The notes below the pieces were generated by a model, which was given only the letters and a program-made list of their open reading frames with translations, searched no databases and was not told the DNA's origin. This document shows positions 5,307-5,423 of a stretch of 5,423 bases of DNA, piece after piece. The position numbers and the translations under genes were made by a program. Numbering within the stretch: the first letter of the stretch is position 1; the number at the start of each line of letters is the position of its first letter. Source of the stretch: Paracoccaceae bacterium (lineage in GTDB: Bacteria; Pseudomonadota; Alphaproteobacteria; Rhodobacterales; Rhodobacteraceae); assembly GCA_026984895.1 (NCBI GenBank), contig JALSRF010000033.1, positions 1 to 5,423 of the forward strand, given 5' to 3'.

Positions 5307-5343
5307 GACGCATCGGCGCAGCCGGGGGCAGCCGGCCTGCGTC
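5307..5343 (+). terminator. Compound stem-loop after the lysis region
   Basis: GACGCA (5307-5312) pairs with TGCGTC (5338-5343), and inside it GCCGG (5321-5325) pairs with CCGGC (5332-5336), leaving an asymmetric internal loop. No T-tract follows. It sits between the small ORF and the next promoter, where a transcript end would be expected, but it may be chance in GC-rich DNA. Confidence 0.2.
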
Positions 5344-5375
5344 AATCGGTGCGCGGAAAATTGATGACAGGGCCA

Positions 5376-5403
5376 TTGCCTATCGCTGACAGGGCGCTAG
5401 GTT
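5376..5403 (+). promoter_or_regulatory. Probable promoter of a leaderless gene
   Basis: TTGCCT (5376-5381) and TAGGTT (5398-5403) are separated by 16 bp. The -10-like box ends 6 bp before the ATG at 5410, so the predicted transcription start coincides with the start codon. No Shine-Dalgarno sequence precedes that ATG, as expected for a leaderless message. The -35 box matches four of six consensus bases and the -10 box three of six. Confidence 0.4.
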
Positions 5404-5409
5404 TGCCCC

Positions 5410-5423
5410 ATGCTGAATGAAGT
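5410..5423 (+). CDS. Start of a further gene (partial, 4-5 codons)
   Basis: An ATG at 5410 opens a frame (MLNE, then a partial codon) that runs off the window. Support comes from the promoter-like sequence directly upstream and the drop in GC content around it. The product cannot be identified. The start does not look like that of CcmF, so it is probably not the missing ccm partner. Confidence 0.35.

Noticed and set aside
5040..5420. Open frames on both strands through the 3' repeat tract
   Set aside because: They are sustained by repeats lacking stop codons, have no ribosome-binding sites and read as low-complexity Arg/Gly/Ala sequence.

Overview
The window looks like chromosomal DNA from a GC-rich alphaproteobacterium, most likely of the Rhodobacterales/Rhodobacteraceae. 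The grounds are the very high GC content, the near-saturated G/C at third codon positions, the MurI, ArgC and CcmE sequences, and a holin resembling the family linked to release of Rhodobacter gene transfer agents (GTAs). All supported genes lie on the + strand.

Region by region: 1-408 is the 3' end of an unrecognised Ala/Gly/Asp-rich reading frame. 596-1528 is murI (glutamate racemase, cell-wall D-Glu supply), which carries a low-complexity insert near its C-terminus. 1529-1752 is a GC-rich, repeat-bearing gap. 1753-2778 is argC (arginine biosynthesis), followed after 19 bp by ccmE (2798-3268, cytochrome c maturation haem chaperone). 3269-3562 is a gap with low-complexity repeats and then, just before the next gene, two perfect small dyads.

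3563-4879 is a tightly overlapping three-gene lysis cassette: a GH108-type endolysin, a GTA-type multi-pass holin and a 59-residue BhlA/UviB-like mini-holin. A further small helical ORF follows (4952-5131). 5132-5409 is a minisatellite-like tract ending in a probable leaderless promoter, and a new gene begins at 5410 (5 codons visible).

The lysis cassette is the most interesting part. It sits among housekeeping genes with no phage structural genes in view, as expected for a domesticated GTA-release module, although only a short downstream stretch can be seen. Together its genes would permeabilise the inner membrane (holins) and cut peptidoglycan (endolysin). A second theme is that nearly every gap, and two coding regions, carry short tandem repeats of 11-16 bp, many built around a GGGGC core, which suggests a genome prone to replication slippage.
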